Below are positions 35,693 to 44,736 of a stretch of DNA of 56,139 nucleotides, piece after piece. Source of the stretch: Advenella mandrilli (lineage in GTDB: Bacteria > Pseudomonadota > Gammaproteobacteria > Burkholderiales > Burkholderiaceae_B). A program made the translations under genes and the position numbers. The notes beneath the pieces are model-generated. The model was not told the origin of the DNA and ran no database searches. It worked only from the letters and a program-made list of their open reading frames with translations. The stretch spans positions 1 through 56,139 of the forward strand of contig NZ_JAENGP010000017.1 in the NCBI RefSeq assembly GCF_016595155.1, in the 5' to 3' direction. Within the stretch, counting starts at the first letter, position 1, and each line of letters opens with the position of its first letter.

Positions 35693-36496
35693 TCAATGCG
35701 ACTCGGCAAATTCAATAGCCCGCTTCAACGCATAAATAACCAGTTGTGCACGATAAGCAGCCGAAGCATGCATATCAGCATTCAGACCTTCTGCCGATTG
35801 AACACACGTTTTAACTGCATTCACACTAAACTCGGACTCAAGCAATTTCTCAAACTCATGTTGACGGAATACACAAGGACCCGCCCCATTAACCGCAACA
35901 CGAACCTTTTTATCCTGACTTTGCGAAACAAAACATCCAGCCATGACATACCCGGATGCCGGATTGGGCATCTTGCAATAACCTGCTTTCAGTACTCGCG
36001 GAAAATTCACACGCATCACAAACTCGCCCTTTTCAAGGGCCGTACTGAACAACCCAGTAAAAAACTCATCTGCGTTAATGGTGCGTTTGCTAGTCACGAT
36101 TTGCGCTCCCAACCCAAGTACAGCACCTGGATAATCGGCTGAGGGGTCGCTATTGGAAATAGACCCGCCAATGGTGCCCATATTTCTAACCTGAGGATCT
36201 GCAATGCCGCTGGCCAAAAATGCCAGGGCCGGAATGGCCTGTGCAATTTCCTTGTGAGCCGCCACGTCAGTATGCCGGGTCATGGCCCCCACCGACACCA
36301 TCTTTTCATCAACGGTAATGCCACGCATTTCAGGCAGATCCTGTAAGTCAATCAGCAATGCCGGATTGGCCAGTCTTTGTTTCAGGGTTGGCAACAGCGT
36401 CATACCCCCGGAAATGAAGCGGGCTTCAGGATTTTTACTGAAAAGCTCATTGACTTCCTGAACACTTTTCGCACGCACATAATCAAAGTTATACAT
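35693..36496 (-). CDS. Molybdenum hydroxylase FAD-binding (medium) subunit
   Basis: 267 residues of the CoxM/CutM type. FAD-binding motifs are seen in RFISGGMTLLPTLKQR (residues about 25-40) and GTIGGSISNSDPSADYPG (about 106-123). It passes electrons from the iron-sulfur subunit to the final acceptor. The start codon is two bases after the CoxS-like stop, so the two are coupled. Confidence 0.92.
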   Translation of the reverse strand: MYNFDYVRAKSVQEVNELFSKNPEARFISGGMTLLPTLKQRLANPALLIDLQDLPEMRGITVDEKMVSVGAMTRHTDVAAHKEIAQAIPALAFLASGIADPQVRNMGTIGGSISNSDPSADYPGAVLGLGAQIVTSKRTINADEFFTGLFSTALEKGEFVMRVNFPRVLKAGYCKMPNPASGYVMAGCFVSQSQDKKVRVAVNGAGPCVFRQHEFEKLLESEFSVNAVKTCVQSAEGLNADMHASAAYRAQLVIYALKRAIEFAESH

Positions 36497-36498
36497 AG

Positions 36499-36993
36499 TT
36501 ATACGTTCCCTGCCGATACGCTACCCTGACACTTCCTGGCACAAGAATGAATGGCATCCACAATCCCCTGGTAACCGGTGCAACGGCACAGATTACCCTC
36601 CAGCTCATGACGAATGACCGCCTCGTTGTCAGCACAGCCACGATTCAGGATATCCAGCCCCTGCATGACCATTCCCGGTGTACAGTAACCACACTGTAAG
36701 GCATGGTGTTCCTGAAAGGCGGCCTGCAGCGGATGCAGGTTTTCCGGAGTTCCCACCCCTTCAATCGTGATCACTTCTTTTCCATCTGCCATAACGGCAA
36801 GCGTGGTACAGGACTTGACACTTCGGCCATCCAAATGCACAGTGCAACAACCGCACTGTGTCGTGTCGCAACCCACATGAGACCCTTTCAGGCCACAATT
36901 TTCACGCAGAAAATGAACCAAAAGCGTACGGGGTTCAACCTCGTGTTTCTGCTCAATACCATTAACCATAATGGCGACTGTAGTTTTTGACAT
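36499..36993 (-). CDS. Molybdenum hydroxylase 2Fe-2S (small) subunit
   Basis: 164 residues of the CoxS/CutS type. The plant-type cluster ligands are C42, C47, C50 and C62 (GSHVGCDTTQCGCCTVHLDG), and the second cluster is held by C101, C104, C136 and C138 (LQCGYCTPGM; NLCRCTG). The frame runs further upstream, but the ATG at 36993 gives the normal N-terminus (KTTVAIMVNGIEQ). No Tat signal is seen, so the enzyme is cytoplasmic. Confidence 0.93.
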   Translation of the reverse strand: MSKTTVAIMVNGIEQKHEVEPRTLLVHFLRENCGLKGSHVGCDTTQCGCCTVHLDGRSVKSCTTLAVMADGKEVITIEGVGTPENLHPLQAAFQEHHALQCGYCTPGMVMQGLDILNRGCADNEAVIRHELEGNLCRCTGYQGIVDAIHSCARKCQGSVSAGNV

Positions 36994-37033
36994 ATTTTGA
37001 ATACCTCGGTAAAAATCCTGACCTGAAACACCC

Positions 37034-37702
37034 TTATCTGGAGCCCAGATAAGCAGCCAGTAAAGCAATTACTAAAACGGTGAAAGCCCAGGTCCATGCC
37101 GGCATTTGAATGGATACACCCGATTTGGATGGTGTCGCTTGCGCATACACCGGAGCAGGTACAAAAGCCGGTGTCGCAGCAACCGCCGAACCAGCCGCTG
37201 CAACAGCAGTTCCCATTGCCGGTGCTGCCACCTTGGCAGGTTCTGCCACCGCAGGCGCTGGACCCAGCAATTGTTGGCTGAAACGCTCAAAAAACTGTTT
37301 GGTCAATTTGGCTGAAGTGGCATCAATCAGGCGTGAACCAATCTGCGCCAAACGCCCGCCTATTTCAGCCTTGGCTTCATATTTCAGCACCGTTCCCTTA
37401 TTGGCCCCCTCTTCCAGTGTGACAACCGCACTGCCTTTGGCAAATCCGGCGACGCCCCCATCTCCTTCAAATGCCAAGGTGTAGGTTTCGGGTGCTTTCA
37501 TGTCAAGTTGCCTAAGCTTTCCATTAAAACGAGCCTTGACCGGACCAATTTCAATCACAACTTTGACCGCATAAATACCTGGTTCCACTTCAGTCACTGA
37601 TTCACATCCAGGAATTGACAATCGAAGCACTTCCGGATTCATCAGGGCAGCCCACACCTGTTCTCTGGATACGGGAAGCTGTTGCTCACCATTTAAAATC
37701 AT
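37034..37702 (-). CDS. CoxG-like SRPBCC protein with C-terminal membrane anchor
   Basis: 222 residues. Residues 1 to about 150 form the CoxG/SRPBCC domain (MILNGEQQLPVSREQVWAAL at the start). A Pro/Ala/Val-rich linker follows (about 150-195) and a single C-terminal membrane helix (AFTVLVIALLAAYLGS). In Oligotropha CoxG helps attach CO dehydrogenase to the membrane; here it may recruit the hydroxylase so that electrons can enter the quinone pool. It sits between the small-subunit gene and the YciI-like gene. Confidence 0.85.
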   Translation of the reverse strand: MILNGEQQLPVSREQVWAALMNPEVLRLSIPGCESVTEVEPGIYAVKVVIEIGPVKARFNGKLRQLDMKAPETYTLAFEGDGGVAGFAKGSAVVTLEEGANKGTVLKYEAKAEIGGRLAQIGSRLIDATSAKLTKQFFERFSQQLLGPAPAVAEPAKVAAPAMGTAVAAAGSAVAATPAFVPAPVYAQATPSKSGVSIQMPAWTWAFTVLVIALLAAYLGSR

Positions 37703-37722
37703 ACTTTTGTCTCACAAAAAAA

Positions 37723-38034
37723 TTATAGTGGCGGCAAAGTTGCCGGACGCTTGGTTTGCCATCTGAATTGATAAACCTCTATTTTTGATGACAGCTCCGC
37801 CTTCTCAAATGGATCGTTATTGATCATCTCCCATACTTCCGCTTCATCATGAGCATCAATCACCATCATCCCGCCAATAGACACCCCATCCTTATTCTGC
37901 ATGGGTCCACCAAAATGAACCTTTTCATGAAACTGCTTCATGTATTCTGCATGCAAGGGACGCGTCGTCTTTCTTATTTCTTCCGCTTTTCCATCGGTAC
38001 GATCAGTCCTGTATACAATAAACTGCTTCAACAT
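37723..38034 (-). CDS. YciI-like small protein in the hydroxylase operon
   Basis: 103 residues of ferredoxin-like (dimeric alpha/beta barrel) fold resembling YciI and muconolactone-isomerase-type proteins (MLKQFIVYRT, GGPMQNKDGVSIGGMMVIDA). The reaction is unknown; relatives act as dehydrochlorinases, isomerases or deaminase-like enzymes. Two ATGs occur, at 38040 and 38034. GAAGGG lies eight bases before the second, which is preferred. Confidence 0.75.
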   Translation of the reverse strand: MLKQFIVYRTDRTDGKAEEIRKTTRPLHAEYMKQFHEKVHFGGPMQNKDGVSIGGMMVIDAHDEAEVWEMINNDPFEKAELSSKIEVYQFRWQTKRPATLPPL

Positions 38035-38089
38035 CCTCATTTCCCTTCGCCCTCCTGATTTAACTCGTTCATCTCAAATTCAATGCTTA

Positions 38090-40465
38090 TTACTCAACAA
38101 CTTGCAATGCTTCTCCTGATGCTTTACTTTGTTGAATGGCATTCCAGACTTTCAATGCCGTCAATGGCATATCAATATGCCTGATGCCATACGTGCCCAA
38201 CGCATCCATAACGGCCGAAACAACTGCTGGAGGAAGTCCGATCGTTCCGGTTTCCGCCCCACCTTTGACACCAAGCGGGTTGGTTTTTGTTGGCACTGGC
38301 CTTAAGCCTATATGCATACGTGGAAAATCCTTTGCTTTAGGCATGGCGTAATCAGTAAACGACCCCGTCAGCAACTGACCGTCCTTATCGTGTACGATTT
38401 CTTCTAATAGTGCCTGGCCTACTGCCTGGGCAATACCCCCAATTATCTGTCCCTCAAGAATCAGGGGATTGATGACATTACCAACATCGTCTATGCCTGA
38501 AATAGATACCAGCTTGATCTCGCCTATTTCAGGATCAACCTCTACTTCACAGGTATAGCAACCGTTCGGATAGTTTTGTGGCTGGGCGGTAAAATAACCC
38601 CGCCCCTCAAGGCCTGACCACAGTTCAGGCGGCAATGGCTTGGGTGAGCCCCATGCATACGTTGCCTTTGCCACAGTGTCCAGGGTGATCTCCTTATTCA
38701 GGCCGGGATGGCGATAAACACCGTTACCAAACTCAAGGCCATCCTCATCACATCCCAGCAGGATGGCGGCAACCCGTTTTCCCCGCTCGATAATCTGGTT
38801 ACATGCACCCAGCAAGGCAGAACCGCCTACCGTCATGCTGCGTGATCCAAAACTGCCCCGACCATTGGCGACCTTATCGGTGTCACCCTGAATGAGCCTG
38901 ATTTTTTCAATTGGCACACCCAGCCATTCATGGACCATTTGTGCATAACTGGTTTCATGGCCCTGGCCATATGAAAAAGTACCGGCAATGATCGTCAGTC
39001 CACCTGTTGCATCAAACCGTACCTCCATGCGGTCGTTAATCGTGGCGGCCACTTCGATATACATGGATAAGCCACGTCCGCGCAACAAGCCACGAGAAGC
39101 ACTTTCTTTACGACGCGCCTCAAAACCATCCCAATCGGCCAGTTTCAGCGCATCATCCATAAGGGCTTCAAACTCACCACAATCATAGGTCTCATTAATA
39201 CCCGTACGATAAGGCATCAGGGACGGACTAATCAGGTTACGGCGACGGATTTCAACCTTGTCCATGCCCAATTCTGCAGCAGCCAGATCCATCATGCGTT
39301 CAACAATCAAGGTTGACTCAGGACGCCCCGCACCCCGATAAGTGGTTAATGTACGGCTGTGCGTAAACACCCCGTTTACTTTGACATGCATGGCCGGAAA
39401 GGCGTAAACTCCCGACAACATACGTGACCCCACCAAGGGAGGATGCGCGGTTGAGGGACCTAACTGACATCCCAGGTTGTGGTGGATATCCACCCGAAAA
39501 CCAAGTACCGTACCATCATTCTTTAGTGCGATTTCAGCATCGGCAACCTGATCACGCCCGTTGAAATCAGACAGGAAAGACTCACTGCGATCGGCCACCC
39601 ACTTAACCGGCCGACCCACGCGTTTGGCGGCCCATAAAACCAGCACTTCCTCGGGATAAAGACCGCCTTTGGTACCAAACCCGCCACCGACATCGCCAGC
39701 AACAACATGAACTTGATGAGCGGGAACACGGAAAATATGTTCTGCCAGCAACAACCGTATACGACTTGGATTAGCCGTAGACGAAGTCAGGTGATAACGT
39801 TTGTCCGCCTCTTGATAGGCACCAATACAAGTACGTGGTTCCAATGGATTGCCAGCAAGGCGCTGGCTACGAATACGGCTCTTGACGACACGGTCCGCTT
39901 TTTCAAAAGCGGCATTTGTTGCCTGCTCATCACCCATTTCATGTCGGAAGCAAATATTACCCGTTGCCTCTGGCCAAACAAGCGGTGCATTTTCTGCCAT
40001 CGCCGACTCTACGGTAGGCGCAGCAGGTTTACTGTCATAAACCATCTGTATACGTTCAGCGGCATCCATCGCTGCAGGAAGCGTTTCTGCCACAATAAAG
40101 GCAACTGGACTGCCAATAGCCAGGACACGATCTGAAGACAGCGGCGGAAACGGGGTATGGTGATATTTTTTACCCGTAATAGTTGGTGGTATGCTAACGC
40201 ATGGAATATTGCCAAGCCCATCCTGCTCATAATCTTCCGCTGTCAAAACCGCTAATATTCCCGGAATTGCCAATGCACCTGAAACATCAATACTGACAAT
40301 ATTTGCATGGGCGACTGTGGAGCGTAAAACATAACCTCTGGCCTGTCTTGGTAAATTGACATCATCCGCAAAGGTTCCCTGTCCGGTTAACAGACGTACA
40401 TCTTCCACCCTGGGAAGCGGTGCCCCTATTCCTTGGGATACCTTGACCATTGACTCTACTTTCAT
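38090..40465 (-). CDS. Molybdenum hydroxylase large (Mo-binding) subunit
   Basis: 791 residues of the xanthine oxidase family. Visible are the N-terminal a/b hammerhead (QGTFADDVNLPRQARGYVLR), PLEPRTCIGAY, the cofactor motif GGGFGTKG (about 261-268) and KGGAETGTIG near the C-terminus with the base-catalyst Glu. The loop over the Mo site reads TYRGAGR (residues 375-381), as in form II or aromatic/aldehyde hydroxylases and unlike the AYXCSFR loop of true CO dehydrogenase. The substrate is therefore an aromatic ring, N-heterocycle or aldehyde, not CO. Confidence 0.92.
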   Translation of the reverse strand: MKVESMVKVSQGIGAPLPRVEDVRLLTGQGTFADDVNLPRQARGYVLRSTVAHANIVSIDVSGALAIPGILAVLTAEDYEQDGLGNIPCVSIPPTITGKKYHHTPFPPLSSDRVLAIGSPVAFIVAETLPAAMDAAERIQMVYDSKPAAPTVESAMAENAPLVWPEATGNICFRHEMGDEQATNAAFEKADRVVKSRIRSQRLAGNPLEPRTCIGAYQEADKRYHLTSSTANPSRIRLLLAEHIFRVPAHQVHVVAGDVGGGFGTKGGLYPEEVLVLWAAKRVGRPVKWVADRSESFLSDFNGRDQVADAEIALKNDGTVLGFRVDIHHNLGCQLGPSTAHPPLVGSRMLSGVYAFPAMHVKVNGVFTHSRTLTTYRGAGRPESTLIVERMMDLAAAELGMDKVEIRRRNLISPSLMPYRTGINETYDCGEFEALMDDALKLADWDGFEARRKESASRGLLRGRGLSMYIEVAATINDRMEVRFDATGGLTIIAGTFSYGQGHETSYAQMVHEWLGVPIEKIRLIQGDTDKVANGRGSFGSRSMTVGGSALLGACNQIIERGKRVAAILLGCDEDGLEFGNGVYRHPGLNKEITLDTVAKATYAWGSPKPLPPELWSGLEGRGYFTAQPQNYPNGCYTCEVEVDPEIGEIKLVSISGIDDVGNVINPLILEGQIIGGIAQAVGQALLEEIVHDKDGQLLTGSFTDYAMPKAKDFPRMHIGLRPVPTKTNPLGVKGGAETGTIGLPPAVVSAVMDALGTYGIRHIDMPLTALKVWNAIQQSKASGEALQVVE

Positions 40466-40509
40466 TTACTTTTCTCCACAAATACCCATGCCGAAAACTT
40501 AACCAACGA

Positions 40510-41085
40510 CTACCAGCATGAGCTAGCATCGTATACATTCTCATCCAATGAGAATGTCAGCGGGGCACCCTTACTAATAATCTTTCCATAACGACCTGCA
40601 TAAAAAAGCAGACCTCTGTCCGGATGCCTTGGGCGCTCCAGAGTATGAACCCGTCCAACAAACAAGGTATGGTCACCACAGGGATAAGCGTGTTCCAGAT
40701 CCGCTGCAATCTGTAAATTGGCACCAGACAAAACCGGCACATTACCAATACGTTCAAATTGAGGACATTTTCCTTCTATAGGCTTACCTGCAAAATGGTT
40801 ACTGCACCACTCCTGATGTTCACTTAAAATGCTCACACCAAAATAACCCGAACGTTGAATGCGCTCATGCATTCTTGCCGTACATGCAACAGAAACAATA
40901 ATCAGCGGTGGTTCAAGAGAACCCGACATGAAAGCATTCGCGGTCATGCCATGGGGTTCCCCATCCATATCAGTGGAAATAACAACAACACCGGTGGCAA
41001 ACTCACCCATGGCATTGCGAAATTCACGCGGATTAAAATTAACAGCTCGCTCAGTGCGCTGTTCTTCAAGGATTAATTCTGTCAT
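40510..41085 (-). CDS. Flavin reductase (HpaC-like) of the two-component monooxygenase
   Basis: 191 residues with the flavin-reductase-like FMN-binding fold (NAMGEFATGVVVISTDMDG, HGMTANAFMSGSLEPPLIIV). HpaC-type proteins use NADH to supply reduced FAD to an HpaB-type oxygenase. The oxygenase is encoded two genes upstream. The ATG at 41085 follows GAGGCAGATTCAA and is chosen over the one at 41100. The C-terminal SLDENVYDASSCW is not a family motif. Confidence 0.88.
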   Translation of the reverse strand: MTELILEEQRTERAVNFNPREFRNAMGEFATGVVVISTDMDGEPHGMTANAFMSGSLEPPLIIVSVACTARMHERIQRSGYFGVSILSEHQEWCSNHFAGKPIEGKCPQFERIGNVPVLSGANLQIAADLEHAYPCGDHTLFVGRVHTLERPRHPDRGLLFYAGRYGKIISKGAPLTFSLDENVYDASSCW

Positions 41086-41133
41086 TTGAATCTGCCTCAT
41101 GTTGATTGGATTAAAGTCTTGTCTTAACCGTTT

Positions 41134-42069
41134 TTACTCAAAAAAGTCCCGCGTAGGGTCCATGCCCCACTGGGTCGTATCATCAGCAAAAACATCGTAA
41201 TACAAAGGCTCGTAATCCTCATTAACGATATCACCATCGGTATAGTGCTCAACGCGGAAACCGAATGGATCGCGCCAATAATCAAAAATTTGGCTACCTA
41301 TTAAATGGCGGCCAACACCACAATCCAGCCTATGTCCTTTAGCCACCAGGTAGTCATGAGAACCCATGACGGAATCAATATCCTGGAATTCAAAAGAGCA
41401 ATGATGAACACCGGTCACTTCTGCCTGGACGATAAGCATGGAATGGTGATCAACAAACTCCTCAGCTTTGTCCATGCGCAGGAATGTACCAATTACCTGA
41501 CTCTTGTCGCCCGGCACGCACATGTAATCGGAAGCCAGCAGACCAAAACGGTCCTGGAACCATTTGACGGATTCAGAGTGACCGCTAACTCGCAACACAA
41601 AATGTCCGATACGCAAGGCCAGACCAGGCTCCCGCTTGGGACGCAAAGACGCATTGAACCGGGATTTAGCCTGCCCCGCATTAAATGGATTTGGCAGTCG
41701 ATGGGTGATTTCCTCTGCGGGCTCCTGACCCCAGATAGCATCTATTTGTACGTTATCTGGCGTCATCATACGAACACGCCACCCACCTCCTGGATAATCC
41801 TCAACCTTGGTAACGGGTGAGGAACCTGGCAGAGCCGCCAGCTCATTCAGATCCTCCATGCCGCTTACCCGAATAGCTGCACCAATGAATTTATTTTCTT
41901 CTCCAAGCAGAGTGACATGCAAAAAGGGTGATGTACCTGCCCCGCGCATAAACAGACTTTTGTCGTCTTTATGTGCTGTTAATAACCCGAAGTCCTGCAT
42001 AAAAGACTCCATCAGATCCAAATCATTAACTTGGTAAACAACATAGGCAATTTCATTTCCTAATGGCAT
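41134..42069 (-). CDS. Type I extradiol (vicinal-oxygen-chelate) ring-cleaving dioxygenase
   Basis: 311 residues in two VOC modules, the size of catechol 2,3-dioxygenase and BphC. The three iron ligands in the C-terminal module are H156 (RIGHFVLRV), H222 or H223 (GVHHCSFEF) and E274 (FGFRVEHYTDGD). The spacing fits active type I enzymes. It opens a catechol next to the hydroxyl pair. It lies 33 bp behind the HpaB-like oxygenase, whose product should be such a catechol. Ribosome site TAAGGAGAGAG. Confidence 0.9.
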   Translation of the reverse strand: MPLGNEIAYVVYQVNDLDLMESFMQDFGLLTAHKDDKSLFMRGAGTSPFLHVTLLGEENKFIGAAIRVSGMEDLNELAALPGSSPVTKVEDYPGGGWRVRMMTPDNVQIDAIWGQEPAEEITHRLPNPFNAGQAKSRFNASLRPKREPGLALRIGHFVLRVSGHSESVKWFQDRFGLLASDYMCVPGDKSQVIGTFLRMDKAEEFVDHHSMLIVQAEVTGVHHCSFEFQDIDSVMGSHDYLVAKGHRLDCGVGRHLIGSQIFDYWRDPFGFRVEHYTDGDIVNEDYEPLYYDVFADDTTQWGMDPTRDFFE

Positions 42070-42102
42070 ATCTCTCTCCTTAAAATAAAAATATTGATTT
42101 AA

Positions 42103-43668
42103 TTATCTGCGTTTGATAACACTTACATCATCAGGATTGATCAAATCAGGTACGGTCCATCCGTCAAGATCATATTCACTCATACATGTATCAACGAATG
42201 ATTTCATCTTATCCAGATCACCTGTTCCTTGCGCATCCCACAAGTTGGCCAGGCGGGTCACATCGTTGGAGCCAAGATAATTGATTTCATACAATTCATG
42301 ACGGGCACCAAATTCAGTACCAATGGTGTCCCACAGCAGCTTCATAGTCTTGACACGTCCCTCGGCATCCACATCACCCGTACCACGGACATATTTGTCC
42401 AGGTAGCCACGAATTTCAGGCGCTTTGAAGTCATTTGCGTGTGAATTCAAGTAGATCAGGCCACTTGCCACGCTGGATTCAATAATATTTTTGATGGCAG
42501 GGTAGGCAATTTGCGACAATACACGATAAGACGTTGCAAAACGTGCATCAGGCTGAACCATGCCATTCCATGGCACATTACTTTTTGCCATCGCATCAGA
42601 CAAGCCCCACATTGCATTACGCCAAGCAATAACTTCGCCAAAACGCGACTGCACGCCATGGAAACTGGAGCTGCCGGTAATTTCCAATGCCTTTGCCAAT
42701 AAACCGCAAATAAAATCAAGTTTGACAGCAAGACGAGTACAACCATGCATAGCAGCACGACTATTAAAGCCGGAGCCGGGTGCAAAATCGTTTGCCAGAT
42801 CGGCATTACCGTACATAAACACGTCTTCCCATGGAATAAATACATTATCCATGACCAGAATCGCATCGTTTTCATCCAGACGGCTTGACAGCGGATAATC
42901 AAACGGGCTGCCTACAACAGCTGCACGATATTCGTTTGAAATACGGGAAATCATTTTCATGCCAGGCGCACCGGTAGGCACCATGAAAATAGGTGTATAT
43001 TTAGGATCTTTAATCGGAAGCTGGCCAGCATGTGCCACAAAGGTGTAGTGAGTCAGGGCTGAACCGGTCGCCACCACTTTGGCACCACTGACATAAATAC
43101 CCGCATCGGTTTCTTTTTCAACGTGGATGAAAACATCAGAAGTATCTGCCGTCGGCTTGTTACGGTCAACAGGGGGATTCATGATCGCATGGTTGATATA
43201 CAAAGTGCGCTGCTGTGCTTTCGAATACCAGCGCAAGGCGTTTTCTTCGAAGCCTTTATAAAAGGCCGAGTTGGCGCCCAAGGTACCCAGGAAAGACCCC
43301 TTGTAATCTGGAGAACGTCCCATCCAGCCATAGGCAACACGCTGAATTTCAGCAACCGCATCACGCGCGGCAACCTGTTCTTCTACGGTTTTGGGAGCCA
43401 AAAAATAACGATGGGTAAAACCACCCGAGTCATTGGGAGCTGTCAGCAGCTCACGACGTGACTCATCATGCATCGCATCATACATGCGCGCAATCATGCG
43501 GGCCGAGTTTCTGAAAGCCGGGTGCTCTGCAATATTTTTAACCCGCTCACCATAAATCCAGACCTCACGACCGTCATCAAGACTTTTCAGGTATTCTTCT
43601 CCGGTAAACGGTACGTTTTTTTCATTCATTTTGCTTTCTTTCTCTTTCAAGTTTGTTTCAACTTTCAT
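42103..43668 (-). CDS. HpaB-like FADH2-dependent aromatic monooxygenase (4-hydroxyphenylacetate 3-hydroxylase family)
   Basis: 521 residues, the same length as E. coli HpaB and clearly alike across its length: PFTGEEYLKSLDDGRE, GWMGRSPDYK, NHAIMNPPVDRN, EKETDAGIYVSGAKVVATGS and GARHELYEINYLGS. The enzyme adds a hydroxyl ortho to an existing phenol using reduced FAD from a partner reductase (40510-41085). The substrate may be 4-hydroxyphenylacetate or another phenol. The usual hpa lower-pathway genes (hpaE, hpaF, hpaH, hpaI) are missing. GGAG seven bases before the ATG at 43668 supports this start; 43629 is an alternative. Confidence 0.88.
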   Translation of the reverse strand: MKVETNLKEKESKMNEKNVPFTGEEYLKSLDDGREVWIYGERVKNIAEHPAFRNSARMIARMYDAMHDESRRELLTAPNDSGGFTHRYFLAPKTVEEQVAARDAVAEIQRVAYGWMGRSPDYKGSFLGTLGANSAFYKGFEENALRWYSKAQQRTLYINHAIMNPPVDRNKPTADTSDVFIHVEKETDAGIYVSGAKVVATGSALTHYTFVAHAGQLPIKDPKYTPIFMVPTGAPGMKMISRISNEYRAAVVGSPFDYPLSSRLDENDAILVMDNVFIPWEDVFMYGNADLANDFAPGSGFNSRAAMHGCTRLAVKLDFICGLLAKALEITGSSSFHGVQSRFGEVIAWRNAMWGLSDAMAKSNVPWNGMVQPDARFATSYRVLSQIAYPAIKNIIESSVASGLIYLNSHANDFKAPEIRGYLDKYVRGTGDVDAEGRVKTMKLLWDTIGTEFGARHELYEINYLGSNDVTRLANLWDAQGTGDLDKMKSFVDTCMSEYDLDGWTVPDLINPDDVSVIKRR

Positions 43669-43707
43669 CTCATATCTCCATATATTTAAAATTTAAATTA
43701 ACATCAG

Positions 43708-44724
43708 TTATTTTCTTGACAAGGCCATCGCCAATATCAGTATCAATCCAATGGTCATTGTTGATGCATAAGCACCAACTTGCATCAGATTTAAACCGTT
43801 TTGAACCAACATAATTAAAAGCGTACCAACTACAACCGCAAATACCCGTCCTACTCCACCCGCCAAACTCACGCCTGCAATAACACAAGCTGCAATTGAT
43901 TCAAGCGGCAAGGTAACGCCTACATTAGCCTCACCAGTTCCCAAGCGCGCAGTCAACAACAAACCTGTCAAAGACGCGAATACACCACAAATTACAAAGG
44001 CATTAATAATCACCTTTTTTGTACGAATACCTGAAAGATCAGCAGCTCGCTGGTTTCCACCAGTGGCATACACATGGCGTCCAAAACGTGACCACTCCAA
44101 AAGAGCATAAGTAATCAGAATCAATAACAAGGCAACCAATGAAGGAATCGGTATACCCATCACTTCACCAAATCCAAATACTTCACCCAGGACATCTGGC
44201 AAACCATATACGGGGACACCACCACTGATAAACAAAGTAATGCCAAACAGGACTGAAGACATGCCCAATGTCATCATAAAAGGAGGAATTTTCATCACTG
44301 CCATACCAACACCATTGATCAAGCCAAAAACAGCACCAATCGCAAAACCGACAGCACTGCCAGCCGCAATGGCCAGCCACGGACTTTCCGGCATGGCAAC
44401 CAGCATGGCTGCCATCACCAATGAAGCGGCTACTGATGAAAGCGCGGCAATTGCACCCACTGACAAATCAAGCCCCCCCACAACCAGCACAATCAATTGT
44501 CCCAAAGAAACAATCAACAGGTAGACTGATTGCCTGGCAACATTAACCAGGTTATCGACTGTTGCAAACCCAGGAGCCAGAACATAAAAAACGATGGAAG
44601 AAACAATAAACAAAACTGGTAACACCATCATTTGACGGTATTTATAAATAAAATTTGTACTCAGTCCTGATACTGGTTTCTTATCTGAAACAGGTAACGT
44701 ATTAGTCATTGTTGTTGTGTTCAT
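43708..44724 (-). CDS. Ribose-type (CUT2) ABC transporter permease
   Basis: 338 residues with about 8-10 membrane helices. RbsC family hallmarks include GQLIVLVVGGLDLSVGAIAA, FGRHVYATGGNQRAADLSGI and VIAGVSLAGGVGRVF. It forms the membrane channel for the binding protein and ATPase encoded directly upstream. Placed before the oxygenase genes in one series, its cargo is more likely the aromatic substrate than a sugar. Confidence 0.92.
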   Translation of the reverse strand: MNTTTMTNTLPVSDKKPVSGLSTNFIYKYRQMMVLPVLFIVSSIVFYVLAPGFATVDNLVNVARQSVYLLIVSLGQLIVLVVGGLDLSVGAIAALSSVAASLVMAAMLVAMPESPWLAIAAGSAVGFAIGAVFGLINGVGMAVMKIPPFMMTLGMSSVLFGITLFISGGVPVYGLPDVLGEVFGFGEVMGIPIPSLVALLLILITYALLEWSRFGRHVYATGGNQRAADLSGIRTKKVIINAFVICGVFASLTGLLLTARLGTGEANVGVTLPLESIAACVIAGVSLAGGVGRVFAVVVGTLLIMLVQNGLNLMQVGAYASTMTIGLILILAMALSRK

Positions 44725-44736
44725 TTGAATTCTTAC

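Noticed and set aside
35693-40465. Aerobic CO dehydrogenase operon
   Set aside because: The large subunit has TYRGAGR in place of the Cu-binding AYXCSFR loop, and the neighbours are aromatic-pathway genes.
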